50,311 nt of DNA from Nocardia pseudovaccinii NBRC 100343 (GTDB lineage: Bacteria; Actinomycetota; Actinomycetes; Mycobacteriales; Mycobacteriaceae): positions 1-50,311 of the forward strand of contig NZ_BDBY01000338.1 in NCBI RefSeq assembly GCF_001613225.1, written 5' to 3'. Below the pieces are notes generated by a model. That model did not search any database and had not been told where the DNA came from. It worked only from the letters and a program-made list of their open reading frames with translations. A program made the position numbers and the translations under genes. Numbering within the stretch: the first letter of the stretch is position 1; each line of letters starts with the position of its first letter. Positions 49,276 through 50,311 of this stretch are shown here, in pieces.

Positions 49276-50311
49276 GTGTTCAAGCACATTCGAACGGAAC
49301 AGCCGTCATCGAAACCACCAACGGCTCCGAGCCCACGCTCACGCCAGTGCAGACTTGGCGGCGAAAGTGGTTGGGCGTCAATATCGAAGGACGTGATCCG
49401 CGCTATCTCGCGCTGCGCAACTTCGCGGCCTCGCTGACGATCTTCAATATCCTGGGCTTCCTGTGGCTCGGGTTCGAGCAGCCGTGGCTGTGGCCGTTCC
49501 TCAGTGCGGGCACCGCGTACGTGGTGGAGATGATCCTGGAAACGCTGGCGGCGTGGGCCTATCGCCGCCCGGCGGGATACCGGGGCAACGGACTTCGCGG
49601 GCTGATCGTGTTCCTGCTGCCCGCCCACATCACCGGTGTGGCCTTCAACTTCCTGATGTACGCGGCAGACCAGTTCCTGCCGATCATGTTCGGCATCACG
49701 GTCGCGGTCGGCACGAAGTGGGTACTGCGGGCCAAGGTCAACGGCAAGGTCAAGCACTTCATGAACCCGTCGAATTTCGGGATCGTGGTAGCGCTGCTGG
49801 TCTTCCCGACGATCGCCGTGGTCGGTCCGTATCACTTCGTCGAGAACATCTCGGGTCCGGCCGACGCGCTGATCGTGCTCGGCCTGCTCGGCGCGGGCAC
49901 CATGCTCAACGCCAAGCTGACCAAGAAGACACCGCTGATCATGGCCTGGCTCGGTGCGTATGTGCTGCAGGCGGTGGTGCGCGGCCTGCTGGACAGCAAT
50001 ATCTCGATCATCGCGGCGCTGCTGCCGATGACCGGTATCGCCTTCGTGCTCTACACCAACTACATGATCACCGACCCGGCGACGACACCGTTCGCCAAGC
50101 GCGATCAGATCATCTTCGGCGCCTCGGTCGGCCTGATGTACGGCGTGCTGATGGCCATGCACGTCTCGTTCGGCTTGTTCTTCGCGCTGGTGATCGTTTG
50201 CGCGAGTCGCGGAATGTTCTGGTGGAGCCGGAATATTCGGGAGTGGCTGGCCAATCGCGCGACCGTCGTGGTGGTGGACGTACAGGAGGCGGCACCTGAG
50301 CCGGATGAGCT
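49272..50311 (+). CDS. unbU: UnbU-like integral membrane protein (NqrB/RnfD-related), partial
   Basis: The frame runs from GTG 49272 (GTGA overlap with unbV) to the end of the window, about 346 codons so far. After a 45-residue cytoplasmic start there are about eight membrane helices (ALRNFAASLTIFNILGFLW, GLIVFLLPAHITGVAFNFLMY and others). HFMNPSNFGIVVALLVFP and NYMITDPATTPF are the features that link UnbU to the NqrB/RnfD subunits of redox-driven ion pumps, where the corresponding region holds flavin. No other Nqr/Rnf subunits are seen. With UnbV it may form an electron-transfer or export system for the PKS product. The 3' end is missing. Confidence 0.8.
   Translation, partial: MSVQAHSNGTAVIETTNGSEPTLTPVQTWRRKWLGVNIEGRDPRYLALRNFAASLTIFNILGFLWLGFEQPWLWPFLSAGTAYVVEMILETLAAWAYRRPAGYRGNGLRGLIVFLLPAHITGVAFNFLMYAADQFLPIMFGITVAVGTKWVLRAKVNGKVKHFMNPSNFGIVVALLVFPTIAVVGPYHFVENISGPADALIVLGLLGAGTMLNAKLTKKTPLIMAWLGAYVLQAVVRGLLDSNISIIAALLPMTGIAFVLYTNYMITDPATTPFAKRDQIIFGASVGLMYGVLMAMHVSFGLFFALVIVCASRGMFWWSRNIREWLANRATVVVVDVQEAAPEPDE

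Overview
The window is high-GC DNA with GTG/TTG starts, GGAGG-type ribosome binding sites and dense regulator/transporter/redox content. This points to a filamentous or mycolate actinomycete, and Nocardia is my best guess (inference from gene style; there is no rRNA or other marker in the window).

Layout. 1-11 kb is accessory-looking: a cupredoxin lipoprotein, a winged-helix regulator, a SanA/YdcF-like protein, a proline-rich repeat protein, a collapsed cytochrome P450 pseudogene, a LysR regulator with a phenolic acid decarboxylase on one strand and an EmrB-type exporter divergent from it, a prolyl-oligopeptidase lipoprotein split by one amber codon, a stand-alone LigD polymerase domain and a DUF4389 membrane protein. 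11-19 kb is a compact putative metabolite locus: an ATP-grasp ligase and exporter on +, converging with an SDR, an intact KAS III, a KAS III-like partner that has lost its cysteine, and an ATPase-less LuxR/LAL regulator on -. 19.2-20.9 kb holds a TnpB-like protein with an intact RuvC triad but no zinc finger. 20.9-25.1 kb is a tightly overlapping gamma-glutamyl amine catabolic operon (glutamine synthetase-like, PuuD-like, aldehyde dehydrogenase, SDR). 25.2-36.2 kb is mixed: a small orphan gene, a TerD-nuclease fusion, an internally deleted histidine phosphatase, an SDR/TetR divergent pair with a perfect operator, a two-component system, a hydrolase remnant, an Lnt-like protein, an MHS transporter and a short HPF/RaiA-like protein.

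The most notable region is 36.3-50.3 kb. A transporter-TetR pair and a SnoaL-like gene precede a four-gene operon that runs off the window: a single-module highly reducing iterative PKS (KS-AT-DH-psiKR-ER-KR-ACP, no thioesterase), an alpha-oxoamine synthase, and homologues of the enediyne accessory proteins UnbV and UnbU. The last three genes are joined by 4-bp GTGA overlaps. The PKS does not have enediyne PKSE architecture, so UnbV/UnbU appear to serve a different chemistry. I infer a polyketide chain released by decarboxylative condensation with an amino acid, giving a sphingoid-like amino ketone. Its promoter carries five or six copies of a 13-bp pseudo-palindrome (consensus ATAACAATGTMAT), several of them spaced exactly 21 bp apart.

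Four degraded genes (P450, oligopeptidase, histidine phosphatase, alpha/beta hydrolase) lie between the intact modules, suggesting a rapidly changing genomic region. No rRNA, tRNA or CRISPR array was seen.
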